DNA of 52,006 nucleotides from Verrucomicrobium sp. BvORR034 (GCF_000739635.1 NZ_BATQ01000138.1:1-52006); one strand, 5' to 3'; shown: positions 1-8,343, counted from the stretch's first letter. The notes: a model not told the origin generated them from the letters alone. Numbers and translations: made by a program.

Positions 1-1
1 T

Positions 2-505
2 GGGTCATTGCATCTGGCTGCGGTGGCGGGTTCATTTCTTCTGGGTGCCGTGCTGAGCGGCATGATCATACAGGACAGCACGCTAAAGCTCGGTCGGCGT
101 TACGGGGTGGTACTGGTGCTGGAGGCCCTGATGCTGGCGGCGGCCGTGCCGCTGCTCCAGGCACATCATGATGCAGGGGCGTATCTTGCATCCTGCGCCT
201 GTGGACTGCAGAATGCCATGGCCACCACCTACAGCGGGTCCGTGATCCGCACCACCCACCTCTCCGGCATGTTCACGGACCTGGGCATCTTTCTGGGGCA
301 CGCCGTGCGAGGGCTGCCGGTGGATGGCAGGCGGTTGCGCATCGCGCTGCTGATCATAACGGGATTCTTCTGCGGTGGCCTGGCCGGAGCACTGGCGTTC
401 CACCGGTGGTCGTACTCGGCCCTGTACTTTCCCGCAACCGTCACCGGAACGGTGGGATTGGGGTATGGGCTTTACAAGCTTAGGAGGGGAAAGATGGGCG
501 GGTAG
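2..505 (+). CDS. DUF1275 (YoaK-like) membrane protein, 3' part
   Basis: The reading frame is already open at the window edge, so the true start lies upstream; an in-frame TTG at 8 is not convincing as a start. The visible 167 codons give four or five hydrophobic segments. Between roughly residues 60 and 95 there is the stretch CGLQNAMATTYSGSVIRTTH, followed by SGMFTDLG, which is the most conserved block of DUF1275/YoaK proteins. That family consists of six-helix inner-membrane proteins of unknown function, usually 220-250 residues, so about one third is missing. The gene ends before an A/T-rich intergenic repeat and shows no link to the kinase genes downstream. The family call is fairly safe; a function cannot be given. 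Confidence 0.75.
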   Translation, partial: GSLHLAAVAGSFLLGAVLSGMIIQDSTLKLGRRYGVVLVLEALMLAAAVPLLQAHHDAGAYLASCACGLQNAMATTYSGSVIRTTHLSGMFTDLGIFLGHAVRGLPVDGRRLRIALLIITGFFCGGLAGALAFHRWSYSALYFPATVTGTVGLGYGLYKLRRGKMGG

Positions 506-600
506 AACAATAAACTTCAAAATCCAAACCTCAAAATTCAATATTCAAGGCAGTCGCCTCCGTACTTCAAGACTGGTTCATGATGAGCCAAGCAGCCCTT

Positions 601-698
601 TGGCATTTGGCATTTGGCATTTGGCATTTGGCACTTGGCATTTGAAGTTTGAAGTTTGAAGTTTGAAGTTTGAAGTTTGAAGTTTGAAGTTTGAACTT
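601..698. repeat. 7-bp tandem repeat, two unit types
   Basis: Fourteen consecutive 7-bp units lie in the gap between the DUF1275 gene and the histidine kinase. Six are TGGCATT (one reads TGGCACT), and they switch without interruption to eight TGAAGTT units (the last reads TGAACTT). There are no spacers, so this is not a CRISPR array. The array ends about 50 bp before the kinase start codon, so copy-number changes could affect its leader. Flanking DNA (520-570) carries looser matches such as CAAAATTCAA and CTTCAAG. Confidence 0.9.
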
Positions 699-750
699 TC
701 CCCCACCTTCCATTTGCTTTCGATTCAGCAGGGACAACGGTTGATTCAGG

Positions 751-2187
751 ATGAGCTTGCCGTCTTCCAAGACACCGGGCAAAGGAGGTTCGCTGAACAT
801 CTCCCTGCCCATGCGGCTGACTGCTCCGCTGCTGGTGTTGGTCTTTGGGGTGATGGCCACCTGGCTGAACTACACACTGACGCTGGATGCCAATCTGGCG
901 AGGGATCTTTCGTCCGTACGGCAACGCGCCGGAGGCGTGGCAGCCCGGTTGGCGGCGATGAGCGAGCACCTGCTGGCGGGCAATCTGCAGCGGGTGGTGC
1001 AGCTGGAGCTGACCAGCATGTTCGATGTGCCGGAACTGGTCTCGGCGGGGATTGTGGACAGCCGGGGGATCATTCTGGCAGACTCTTCTGGGCGATGGGC
1101 AGGGTTTCCCGTGCAAGGGACGACACTGGCCCCGGCGGCCACCCTGATCCGGCCGGTGAACAAAGTGGTGATCGAGATCGGTGAAAATGCGGAACGCGTG
1201 TATGCCGCCAGCCCCTTCGCCCTGCCGCGTGGCGGGGTGGGCTGGGCGCTGGCAGAGCTGAACCGGCAGCAGGCCATCAATGGCGCACGCGAGGATGCCC
1301 GGACGCAGTTCTACTGGATCTCCGGGGCCATGGCACTGCTGAGCTTCATGCTGTGGGCGGTGCTGCACTACGGATACGCCAGCCGCATCGCCCGGCTGGC
1401 GGGCGGCATTCAGGAGTGGGGAGCAGGACGCCGGGACCTCCATCACATGCCCGGGGGCGGTGATGAGGTAGGCCGTCTGGCGGAAGTCTTCAACACCATG
1501 GCCGACCGCCTTCAGTCCCAGGAAGTGGACAAGCTGCGGCTCGAACGGGAGGTGCTGAACATCTCTGAGCGGGAGCGACGCCGAATCGGCCATGACCTGC
1601 ATGACAGCCTGGGCCAGCGTCTCACGGCGGCTTCCATGACGGCCAATGGGATGCTGGAGCAACTGAAGGGCACAGCTCCGGCTCTGGCGGCGCATGGGGA
1701 GCTGGTGGCGCAGCAGTTGCGCGAGGCGATCGCGGAGGCCCGCTCCCTCTCCCATGGTCTGGCACCGGTGTCACTGGAGGCGGACGGCCTTATGGCTGCT
1801 TTACAAGAGTTGGCCACCAGCGTGTCCCGCAGTGGAAAGGTGCGCTGCGTGCTGGATTGCCCTCAGCCGGTATTGCTGCCCAATGTAGAGACAGCGACGC
1901 ATCTCTTCCGTATGGCTCAAGAAGCGGTGAACAATGCACTCAAACATGCCTCCGCCTCGGAAATTCGCATCGGATTGGAGGTGCAGGGTGACAACGTGGT
2001 GCTGGAAGTCGATGATGATGGCGTGGGATTCGAGGACGAATCGTTGCCAGCCGAAGGCGGATCCAAGGCAAATGGTCTGGGCATGCGAGTCATGCGATAC
2101 CGGGCCCAGCTCATTGAGGGACAAGTGGAGTTCGGCCCTGCCCCGGCTGGCGGCACACGCGTGCGGTGCGTGGCCCCGGTGAAATAA
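751..2187 (+). CDS. NarX/LiaS-type sensor histidine kinase
   Basis: A 478-residue membrane sensor kinase that would autophosphorylate and pass phosphate to the response regulator 69 bp downstream. Hydrophobic segments at about 21-43 and 186-207 bracket a periplasmic sensing region of roughly 140 residues without recognisable motif. A HAMP linker follows (about 207-258, ending GRLAEVFNTMADRL). The HisKA_3 dimerisation domain carries the H-box RRIGHDLHDSLGQRL with the likely phospho-acceptor His284. The HATPase_c domain has the N-box FRMAQEAVNNALKHA and the G-box DDDGVGF. This order is that of the NarL-partner kinase subfamily. The ATG at 751 gives a short polar cytoplasmic N-terminus before the first helix. 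The stimulus is unknown; the HtrA protease downstream hints at envelope stress, but that is inference. Confidence 0.93.
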   Translation: MSLPSSKTPGKGGSLNISLPMRLTAPLLVLVFGVMATWLNYTLTLDANLARDLSSVRQRAGGVAARLAAMSEHLLAGNLQRVVQLELTSMFDVPELVSAGIVDSRGIILADSSGRWAGFPVQGTTLAPAATLIRPVNKVVIEIGENAERVYAASPFALPRGGVGWALAELNRQQAINGAREDARTQFYWISGAMALLSFMLWAVLHYGYASRIARLAGGIQEWGAGRRDLHHMPGGGDEVGRLAEVFNTMADRLQSQEVDKLRLEREVLNISERERRRIGHDLHDSLGQRLTAASMTANGMLEQLKGTAPALAAHGELVAQQLREAIAEARSLSHGLAPVSLEADGLMAALQELATSVSRSGKVRCVLDCPQPVLLPNVETATHLFRMAQEAVNNALKHASASEIRIGLEVQGDNVVLEVDDDGVGFEDESLPAEGGSKANGLGMRVMRYRAQLIEGQVEFGPAPAGGTRVRCVAPVK

Positions 2188-2256
2188 AGCCGTCGCCCGC
2201 TCAATTAGTAATACTTTCCTAGAACCCACTCTTCGAAAATTCCGATCCTCTCCACC

Positions 2257-2928
2257 ATGCCTGCCGAGCCTGCCGCCATCACCAAATCCCGGGTCCTGCT
2301 GGTGGATGACCACCGCATGGTGCTGGAAGGCTACCGATTCATACTCAACGCCCAGCCAGATCTGGAGGTGTGCGCCACGGCGGTGAGTGCGGCGGAAGCA
2401 CTGGGGCTGCTGGATAAGGCACAGCCCGACCTGGTGGTGACGGATCTCACTCTGGGTGGCAGAGGTGGTCTGGATCTGATCAAGGACATCATGGCTCTGA
2501 AGCCGGAGACGAAGATCCTGGTCTGCTCCATGCACGATGAAATGCTGTGGGCCAACCGCGCTCTCCAGGCCGGGGCACGCGGCTACGTGATGAAGGACGC
2601 CGACGGCCCCACCTTCCTGACAGCGGTGCGTGCCGTGCTGGTGGGCCAGCGCTACATGAGCGCCCGGCTGGCTGCGAGCGTACTGGAGTCTTTTGGTCAG
2701 ACTAAGCCCCGTGGCAGCAACTCCCCCATCGAGAAGCTCAGCGACCGGGAGTTCGAGGTATTTCGCCTCTTTGGCGAGGGCAAGACGGCAAAGGAGATCG
2801 CTGCCCAACTCAATCTCAGCCCCAAGACTGTCTCGGTGCACAGGGATCACATCAAAGAAAAGCTCGGCTTCACAACCAGTGCGGAGATGATCCGTCAGGC
2901 AGTGCGGCACGTGGAGAGCCAAGGGTAG
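2257..2928 (+). CDS. NarL/FixJ-family response regulator
   Basis: A 223-residue DNA-binding response regulator. The receiver domain (about 11-130) begins RVLLVDDHRMV, has the phosphorylation site Asp63 in VVTDLTLGG, and the conserved lysine in GYVMKDADG. A LuxR-type helix-turn-helix follows at about 153-215, with the usual LSDREFEVFRLFGEGKTAKE block and SPKTVSVHRDHIKEKL recognition helix. Length and domain order match NarL/FixJ regulators. It lies directly after the HisKA_3 kinase, its obvious partner, in the same orientation. Targets are unknown; the small membrane protein and HtrA protease that follow on the same strand are candidates. Confidence 0.95.
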   Translation: MPAEPAAITKSRVLLVDDHRMVLEGYRFILNAQPDLEVCATAVSAAEALGLLDKAQPDLVVTDLTLGGRGGLDLIKDIMALKPETKILVCSMHDEMLWANRALQAGARGYVMKDADGPTFLTAVRAVLVGQRYMSARLAASVLESFGQTKPRGSNSPIEKLSDREFEVFRLFGEGKTAKEIAAQLNLSPKTVSVHRDHIKEKLGFTTSAEMIRQAVRHVESQG

Positions 2929-3053
2929 CAGCCGGTCCTTGAATAACTCGGAAGGCGAGAGAAGCCTATGATGGCTGCCGATAGGCATTCTGCCTAGCGA
3001 AGGACGGTCCCTGGGCCGATTTTGGGATCTACAGGATATGGGAACATGGCGTC

Positions 3054-3353
3054 GTGATCCACGCCCCTCGCCCCGATACCCAGCCTGACAAATGCAGCGC
3101 TTCCCCCGCGCCGCACTGCCGTGTTGATGACCGGTTGGGGCGTGGGGCATTGCTGACCGCAGTGGTGATCGCGTGCGGCCTCTGTTTGCTTGCCGTGACC
3201 TGGTTCACCGCGCACCGGAGCCGGTTGCAGCCGTCAGTGGAAGCCCCCACCTCCGCACCGGTCACTGCTGGTGCCACGCAGATTCTGCCAGGTGACGCGC
3301 TGCACGAAGCCGCCTATGCGCCGCTCTCTCCTGTCCCCTCCCAGAAGCCTTGA
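3054..3353 (+). CDS. Small single-pass membrane protein, unknown
   Basis: A 99-residue frame starting at a GTG; no in-frame ATG lies upstream. It has a polar N-terminus of about 31 residues, one strong hydrophobic helix (GALLTAVVIACGLCLLAVTW, about 32-51) and a proline/alanine-rich tail predicted to be disordered. No family is recognised. The stop codon lies 20 bp before the ATG proposed for the HtrA protease, so the two are probably co-transcribed and the protein might be an accessory of the protease. The short length and GTG start leave some doubt that it is translated. Confidence 0.5.
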   Translation: MIHAPRPDTQPDKCSASPAPHCRVDDRLGRGALLTAVVIACGLCLLAVTWFTAHRSRLQPSVEAPTSAPVTAGATQILPGDALHEAAYAPLSPVPSQKP

Positions 3354-3373
3354 CCCATTTTCCCAAACAACCC

Positions 3374-5005
3374 ATGCAACCTGACCCAAATACACCCCAG
3401 CCTTCCCCATTCGTAACACCCGCTCCCATCAAGGAGCCAACATCCCCTGCCAAATCTATGAAAACACCCAAAACCATCCTCGGCCGCACCGCGGCCATCG
3501 TTGTCGGCGGTGGCGCCATCGTGGCCACGGCCCTCGCCTTGGAGACCAAGATCCTCCCCAACAAAGACAGCGGCACCCCGCCAGCCATCACCCTCGATGA
3601 AAAGCCCATCGACCGCGCCGCGGGCCTGCCCATGAGCTTCTCCAGCGTGATCAAGCGCGTCACCCCCTCCGTGGTGAAGATCGAAGTGGTCGGCAAGGCC
3701 CAGCCTGCGGTAGACCTCGGCGGCTCCGGCATGCAGCTTCCCTTCGGAGACCTCGGCAGCCCCGACCTTCGACAGTTCTTTGAGCGGCGTGGCAACGGCG
3801 GCAATCGCGGCGGACAAATGCGGATGCCGCGTGAACACGGTGCCGCCAGCGGCGTGATCGCCACTGCTGACGGTTACGTGCTCACCAACAACCACGTGGT
3901 GGATCGCGCAGACAAAGTGGAGGTGACCCTCCATGACGGTCGCACCTTCACCGCCAAGGTGGTGGGCACCGATCCGAAGTCGGACCTCGCCGTCGTCAAG
4001 ATTGATGCCTCGAACCTTCCCGCCATTCCCTTCGCTGACAGCAGCGCGGCAGAAGTGGGCGATGTGGTGCTCGCCGCCGGGAATCCGTTTGGCCTGGGAG
4101 AATCCGTCACACTCGGCATGATCAGCGCCACGGGTCGTGCGACCATGGGCCTAGACTATGAGGACTTCATCCAGACGGATGCGGCCATCAACCCCGGCAA
4201 CTCCGGTGGCGCCCTGGTGGACGCTCAAGGCCGCCTCATTGGCATCAACACGGCCATCGTGAGCCGTGGCGGTGGCAATGACGGAGTGGGCTTCGCCATT
4301 CCCGCCAACATGGTTCGCAGTGTGATGAATGATCTCATCACCGACGGCAAGGTGACCCGCGCCTATCTGGGGGTGATGATCCAGGATCTGACGCCTTCTC
4401 TGGCCAGCCAGTTCAAGGTGCCCGCTGAAACCAAAGGTGCGCTGGTGGGTGATGTGCCCGCCAAGTCCCCTGCTGCCAAAGCCGGCCTGGAAAGTGGCGA
4501 CGTGATCACCCACTTCGACGGCAAGCCAGTCAAAGATGCCCGCAGCTTGAAACTGGCCGTAGCCAGCGAGAAGCCAGGCGAGAAGGCAGAACTGAAGGTC
4601 CTGCGCGAGGGCACGGAAAAGACCCTCACTGCCACGCTGGCTCCCCAACCCGGCAGTGACAAGGCCATCCCTGCCAAACACAACGGCAACCGCGACAACG
4701 AAGGCACGCTGAACGGCGTGGGTGTGGCTGACCTGAACCGGGCGCTGCGCCAGGAGAATAACATCCCCTCTGATGTGCAGGGAGCCGTCATCACCAATGT
4801 GGAACAGGACAGCCCCGCCTGGGAGGCTGGACTGCGCCCCGGGGATGTCATCCAACAGATCAACCGCAAGAGCGTGAGCAATGCGGAAGAAGCGGTGAAA
4901 CTCACCGAAGATGCCCCCAACGGGGACACGCTGGTGAAGGTGTGGAGCCGCGGCGGCAGCCGATTCGTGACCGTGAACGAAACCGCTGGTTCGGTAAGTC
5001 AGTAA
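3374..5005 (+). CDS. Do/HtrA-family periplasmic serine protease (DegP/DegQ-like)
   Basis: A 543-residue envelope protease and chaperone that degrades misfolded periplasmic proteins. A proline-rich N-terminus is followed by one hydrophobic segment (TAAIVVGGGAIVATALALET) acting as anchor or signal. The trypsin-like domain has the triad His174 (LTNNHVVD), Asp204 (DPKSDLAVVKID) and Ser277 (NPGNSGGAL). Two PDZ domains follow; the second contains GAVITNVEQDSPAWEAGLRP and is shorter. This is the DegP/DegQ plan (usual length 450-500), with extra length in the N-terminus and in a glycine/arginine-rich loop before the catalytic His. The ATG at 3374 was chosen; a TTG at 3350 and an ATG at 3458 (MKTPKTILGR, closer to the helix) are alternatives. 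A strong terminator follows at 5111. Confidence 0.95.
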   Translation: MQPDPNTPQPSPFVTPAPIKEPTSPAKSMKTPKTILGRTAAIVVGGGAIVATALALETKILPNKDSGTPPAITLDEKPIDRAAGLPMSFSSVIKRVTPSVVKIEVVGKAQPAVDLGGSGMQLPFGDLGSPDLRQFFERRGNGGNRGGQMRMPREHGAASGVIATADGYVLTNNHVVDRADKVEVTLHDGRTFTAKVVGTDPKSDLAVVKIDASNLPAIPFADSSAAEVGDVVLAAGNPFGLGESVTLGMISATGRATMGLDYEDFIQTDAAINPGNSGGALVDAQGRLIGINTAIVSRGGGNDGVGFAIPANMVRSVMNDLITDGKVTRAYLGVMIQDLTPSLASQFKVPAETKGALVGDVPAKSPAAKAGLESGDVITHFDGKPVKDARSLKLAVASEKPGEKAELKVLREGTEKTLTATLAPQPGSDKAIPAKHNGNRDNEGTLNGVGVADLNRALRQENNIPSDVQGAVITNVEQDSPAWEAGLRPGDVIQQINRKSVSNAEEAVKLTEDAPNGDTLVKVWSRGGSRFVTVNETAGSVSQ

Positions 5006-5110
5006 TTCAGTAAAACGTTGATTCAGTGAATCAACTGAGTCGATCAGTCGTCAGTATGTGAACGGTATTGTATTGTAGTTAACTCTCAGCCTGTTTGCTG
5101 AGCCCCAAGG

Positions 5111-5145
5111 CGCCCTCCGTTTCGGCAAGAGACGGAGGGCGTTTT
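5111..5145 (+). terminator. Rho-independent terminator after the HtrA gene
   Basis: A perfect 10-bp stem (CGCCCTCCGT pairing with ACGGAGGGCG) closes an 11-base loop and is followed by TTTT. It lies about 105 bp after the protease stop codon and ends the kinase-regulator-protease transcript. Confidence 0.85.
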
Positions 5146-5232
5146 CCGTTCGACTCAAGAACGAGAGTAACACTTGATGGTGACACCTTGATTCGACTCG
5201 TCAGAGACTGACCACCGACAATCGAAAAAATC

Positions 5233-5264
5233 TTGACATCACATACATTCATCCACCATACATT
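5233..5264 (+). promoter_or_regulatory. Possible sigma-70 promoter of the TSP3-repeat protein
   Basis: A perfect TTGACA at 5233-5238 lies in an unusually A/T-rich stretch about 75 bp before the start codon of the secreted repeat protein. The downstream element is poorer: CATACA at 18 bp or TACATT at 20 bp. Only the -35 match is strong. Confidence 0.35.
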
Positions 5265-5313
5265 TACATTTGTATCGCAAAACCACTAAAATTAACCACT
5301 TGAACCAACCCTC

Positions 5314-5913
5314 ATGAAATTCACAATCTCCCTCAGTACGACTCGGTGGGCGAAGAGCGTTTTCAGCTTCGGCCTCCTTGTACTCTGCTCAACGGCTGCC
5401 ATGGCGGCCGATTCCGACGGGGATGGGATGGACGACACTGTGGATCCCGATCCCTATTCACACGATAACTTTAGCACGTACAACGGGATACTTTGGGGGC
5501 CAGGAGACGGAGCCATCGGGGACAATGACAATGACTCCATCCTCAACTACTATGATAGCACCCCCTACCCTGACTCCGACGGAGATGGTCTCTACGATTA
5601 CTCTGATGGCATCCTGTTCATCACAGATCCAGCTCCCAATGACAGCACCAACTACAGCAGTACTAACGGCATAGCTTGGTATGGCGACTTGTTTGGAGAT
5701 GCAGACGGTGACCTTTCTCTAAACTTCTACGATGCCCTTCCCTATGATGCCGACAACGACGGCTTCGACGATAGCAGTGACCCCTTCCCAAACGACTACA
5801 CCAACTACAGCAGCATCAACAACACAGGCTGGTACTCTGACGTGCTTGGGAATGCCGACCTCGACAGTCTGCTGAATTGGGAAGACCCGAATCCCTACGA
5901 CTACGACTATTGA
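5314..5913 (+). CDS. Secreted protein with thrombospondin type-3-like calcium-binding repeats
   Basis: A 199-residue exported protein. The N-terminus is a clear Sec signal peptide (basic start, hydrophobic core FSFGLLVLCSTAAMA), with cleavage expected before ADSDGDG. The mature part is almost entirely acidic Asp/Asn-rich repeats: DSDGDGMDD, DSDGDGLYD and DADNDGFDDSSDPFPND resemble the calcium-binding DxDxDG units of thrombospondin type-3 and dockerin-like repeats. They alternate with a degenerate segment containing NYSS.NG..WY (three copies). There is no C-terminal sorting signal. The gene is less GC-rich than its neighbours and has its own A/T-rich upstream region. The role, perhaps a surface or matrix calcium-binding protein, is inference. 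Confidence 0.8.
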   Translation: MKFTISLSTTRWAKSVFSFGLLVLCSTAAMAADSDGDGMDDTVDPDPYSHDNFSTYNGILWGPGDGAIGDNDNDSILNYYDSTPYPDSDGDGLYDYSDGILFITDPAPNDSTNYSSTNGIAWYGDLFGDADGDLSLNFYDALPYDADNDGFDDSSDPFPNDYTNYSSINNTGWYSDVLGNADLDSLLNWEDPNPYDYDY

Positions 5914-5978
5914 GTGGCTCCGAACAATCTCTCCCTCAGATGGCGGGTGAGTGAGACCTTGCCCGCCAATATGACCCA

Positions 5979-6207
5979 CTGAGAACCTGTTTGAATAAAA
6001 ACGCCGGGGGTGTTGCGAGTCATTTTGAGTCTGGACAAGGCGCGAAGAGGGCGTGAATCGAGATTCACTACCGATGAGCAACGCAGTCCATGCTCAAAAT
6101 GACCGCAACCCGGAGGGGCAGTTCTCAGGCTCGGCGAAGCCGCTCTTATCTCATTCCCTTAATTGAACCTGCCACACCCGGATGTTTTTATCCAAACAGG
6201 TTCTCAG
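5979..6207. mobile_element. MITE-like element with nested inverted repeats
   Basis: The ends form a long imperfect terminal inverted repeat. CTGAGAACCTGTTTG then AATAAAAAC at 5979 matches the reverse complement of the right end (finishing at 6207) with one mismatch in the first 23 bases, and weaker similarity for about 12 more. Inside, GTCATTTTGAGTCTGGAC (6019-6036) pairs with 6086-6103 at 16 of 18 positions, and the centre GTGAATC-GA-GATTCAC (6053-6068) is a perfect palindrome. No significant gene fits inside and no clear target-site duplication is visible. A partial internal copy of the end (TTCTCAGG at 6122) suggests a composite or rearranged insertion. Confidence 0.65.
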
Positions 6208-6299
6208 GGAGACGAATGCCAGATGTTGGCAATGTTCTGCAGACTGCGACAACACGAAGACTTGTCGTGCTGGGGGTGCCCCACCGTATTTCCAAGACC

Positions 6300-6719
6300 T
6301 CACGGAAACGGCCGGCCGCGCATACGCCCAAGGGCGACGAGGATGCCGCGGCAGAACTCGTCAATGTCGAAAGGTTTGGAGAAAGCAGAGAGCACGGCGT
6401 CACCCCCTTGCTCCTGAGTCGTGGCAAGATCCGTCTTGGAGCCGCTACAGAGAACGATGCCAAGCTCAGGCCGCATGCTCCGGATGTGCTCCAGGGCCTC
6501 GGCACCAGACATGCGAGGCATGGCCAGGTCTAGGATCACCAAGTCTGCGTGGTTTTCAGGACGCATGAGCCACTCCACGGCATCGAGACCGTCGATGGCC
6601 AGATTCACCTTCAGCCCCACCCGCCTCAGCAAGGCGGTCATAATGGACCGAATGCTCTGGTCGTCATCGACGACGAGAACTTCGGACTGATGGGCAGGAG
6701 ATTCAATGGTAGTCAGCAT
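6300..6719 (-). CDS. Single-domain CheY-like response regulator
   Basis: A 139-residue stand-alone receiver domain with no output domain. It has VLVVDDDQS for the acidic pocket, phospho-acceptor Asp64 in LVILDLAMPRMSG, the Thr/Ser switch position in VLCSGS and the invariant Lys115 in SAFSKPFD. Length suits a CheY/Spo0F-like diffusible relay protein. The ATG at 6719 (MLTTIESP) was preferred over a TTG 48 bp upstream. It is transcribed away from the SMR efflux gene, sharing a spacer of about 237 bp. No kinase lies beside it; the NarX-type kinase at 751 already has a partner, so the cognate sensor is probably elsewhere. Confidence 0.9.
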   Translation of the reverse strand: MLTTIESPAHQSEVLVVDDDQSIRSIMTALLRRVGLKVNLAIDGLDAVEWLMRPENHADLVILDLAMPRMSGAEALEHIRSMRPELGIVLCSGSKTDLATTQEQGGDAVLSAFSKPFDIDEFCRGILVALGRMRGRPFP

Positions 6720-6956
6720 GGTTAATATGGTTTTTATACACTTTACCTCGCGATTGTCCAGCGGCAAAATCGGAAAGGCCTTACGCCAAAAGGGGTACCT
6801 CCCAAGGGTCAGTCAAAATCGAGACAGCCCGCCAGCATGGTAGCTTCAGCGCTCCTGGAGTGGGGTCGGGCGACCATCCTTTCACGCCCGCAACACAGCG
6901 CGCAGACATTTGCCGAAGGCTTGCCCTGACTGGGGATCGTACCCTTCACTTTCATC

Positions 6957-7298
6957 ATGTCCCCTTTCATTACCTACGGCACCCTCATGGCAGCCATCGT
7001 CCTTGAGGTGATTGCGACGTCCTATTTGCAAAAGACAGAACAATTTACCAAACCTCTGCCGACTGTCGTCACGGCACTTTGCTATGCGGGGGCGTTTTAC
7101 TTTCTCTCCATCTCCCTCAAGACCCTGCCGGTCAGCATTGCCTATGCTATCTGGAGCGGATTGGGCATCGTGCTGATCGCAGCGGTGGGATGGATCTTCT
7201 TCAAACAGAAACTGGATGCGCCCGCCATCATCGGCCTCGCCTTCATCATTATCGGCGTGGTGATTGTGAATGGCTTTTCGAAGTCGATTGCACACTGA
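6957..7298 (+). CDS. Small multidrug resistance (SMR) efflux protein, EmrE/QacE type
   Basis: A 113-residue, four-helix inner-membrane antiporter expected to export cationic toxic compounds in exchange for protons as an antiparallel dimer. The essential membrane-embedded glutamate is present in helix 1 (Glu17 in AAIVLEVIATSYL). The helix 3 signature LPVSIAYAIWSGLGIVLI and helix 4 GLAFIIIGVVIVNG follow the Qac/EmrE pattern rather than that of guanidinium exporters. It is monocistronic and starts at ATG 6957. The 160 bp upstream was examined for a guanidine riboswitch and none was recognised. Confidence 0.93.
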   Translation: MSPFITYGTLMAAIVLEVIATSYLQKTEQFTKPLPTVVTALCYAGAFYFLSISLKTLPVSIAYAIWSGLGIVLIAAVGWIFFKQKLDAPAIIGLAFIIIGVVIVNGFSKSIAH

Positions 7299-7644
7299 GC
7301 TGCCAAGGGCACTGGAATTCCTCTTCGGACTCTACCGGCAACTTGAGGATGGATTTTCCCTTCTGCGGACCAGCGGAGAACCGGGCGTCGGGAAAGACCA
7401 CAAAAATTCCAGCTTCCGCGCAACCGGTCGCGGCGCACGGTCGTTATCGGGCATGACTGAGATTGCCATGCAGCACCTATGGGGAGCGAGCGGCGAGCCA
7501 GTCTGACAGCCCCCTGCATGGGGATTCATGACGAAATCAGGTGGGGCGACGTCGCATCGCCCTCCTGGATCGCGATGAAGCGGCTGTCTGCCATGAGCGC
7601 CCTCCGCAAGAAGGAAACCAACCACCAAGCCTGTGTCTGCTCCC

Positions 7645-8343
7645 ATGAACCTGCGCGCCCCTTCGTCTTCCCCTGCTGGCATCTCTGCCAGTTCTCACAC
7701 GAACGAGACCAAGAAACTCCTCATCCTCGTGGGCAGTCCACGTCGTGAGGGCAACTCCGCCACCCTGGCCTCTGCTGTGAAACTTGGAGCCGAGGAGGCT
7801 GGCGCAGAGGTTGAGCTTCGGTTTGTAGACGATCACATCTCCAGCTTTTTGCGGGACTGTCGCACGTGTCGGCGCGCTGATGGAGAGTGCGACATTCAGG
7901 ATCGTTTCCGTGAACTGTTTTATGAGGCGTTTTTACCGGCGGATGGCGTGGTCTTCTGCTCTCCTGTATACTGGTACGGGCTCTCTGCACAGATGAAGGC
8001 GTTCTTTGACCGCACCTTCTGCTACTACGCAGCTTCTCATCCAGATTCGGAGAAGGCCCTCAGGGGGATGTCCGGTAAACGGATCGGCCTTGTGCTGGCG
8101 TCTGAGGAAACGTACCCCGGTGCCTCGCTCGGAATTGTGCACCAGATTCAGGAATATTCGAGATACACTCACTCAGAGTTCGTCGGAGTGGTTCGAGGAG
8201 CCGGCAACCGTCGTGGAGAAGTGGCGGCAGATCCTGGCGGGCCGTTGGAACAGGCGGAACGGCTGGGTCGGGAATTCTTCGGTAGGAAATACACGGACTA
8301 CCGGCTGGACACGCCGCGAAGTGGGAAGGTGTGGGGAGTGTGA
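7645..8343 (+). CDS. NADPH-dependent FMN reductase / flavodoxin-fold oxidoreductase
   Basis: A 232-residue flavoprotein of the NADPH-dependent FMN reductase and iron-sulfur-flavoprotein superfamily. The N-terminal phosphate-binding loop of the FMN site reads LILVGSPRREGNSATLA. The second diagnostic block, FCSPVYWYGLSAQMKAFFDR, packs against the flavin. A cysteine pair in the RDCRTCRRADGECD segment sits where iron-sulfur flavoproteins carry their compact cysteine motif, but the four-cysteine pattern is incomplete, so a cluster is uncertain. The ATG at 7645 was chosen; a GTG at 7633 in the same frame is possible. The last 40 residues are less typical of the family. It stands alone, and the electron acceptor is unknown. 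Confidence 0.85.
   Translation: MNLRAPSSSPAGISASSHTNETKKLLILVGSPRREGNSATLASAVKLGAEEAGAEVELRFVDDHISSFLRDCRTCRRADGECDIQDRFRELFYEAFLPADGVVFCSPVYWYGLSAQMKAFFDRTFCYYAASHPDSEKALRGMSGKRIGLVLASEETYPGASLGIVHQIQEYSRYTHSEFVGVVRGAGNRRGEVAADPGGPLEQAERLGREFFGRKYTDYRLDTPRSGKVWGV

Noticed and set aside
601-698. CRISPR-like array at 601-698 and 33066-33137
   Set aside because: The units are 7-8 bp with no spacers between them, so they are simple tandem repeats.
6768-6956. Guanidine riboswitch upstream of the SMR gene
   Set aside because: No conserved guanidine-I/II/III core was recognised, and the protein is of the Qac rather than guanidinium-exporter pattern.
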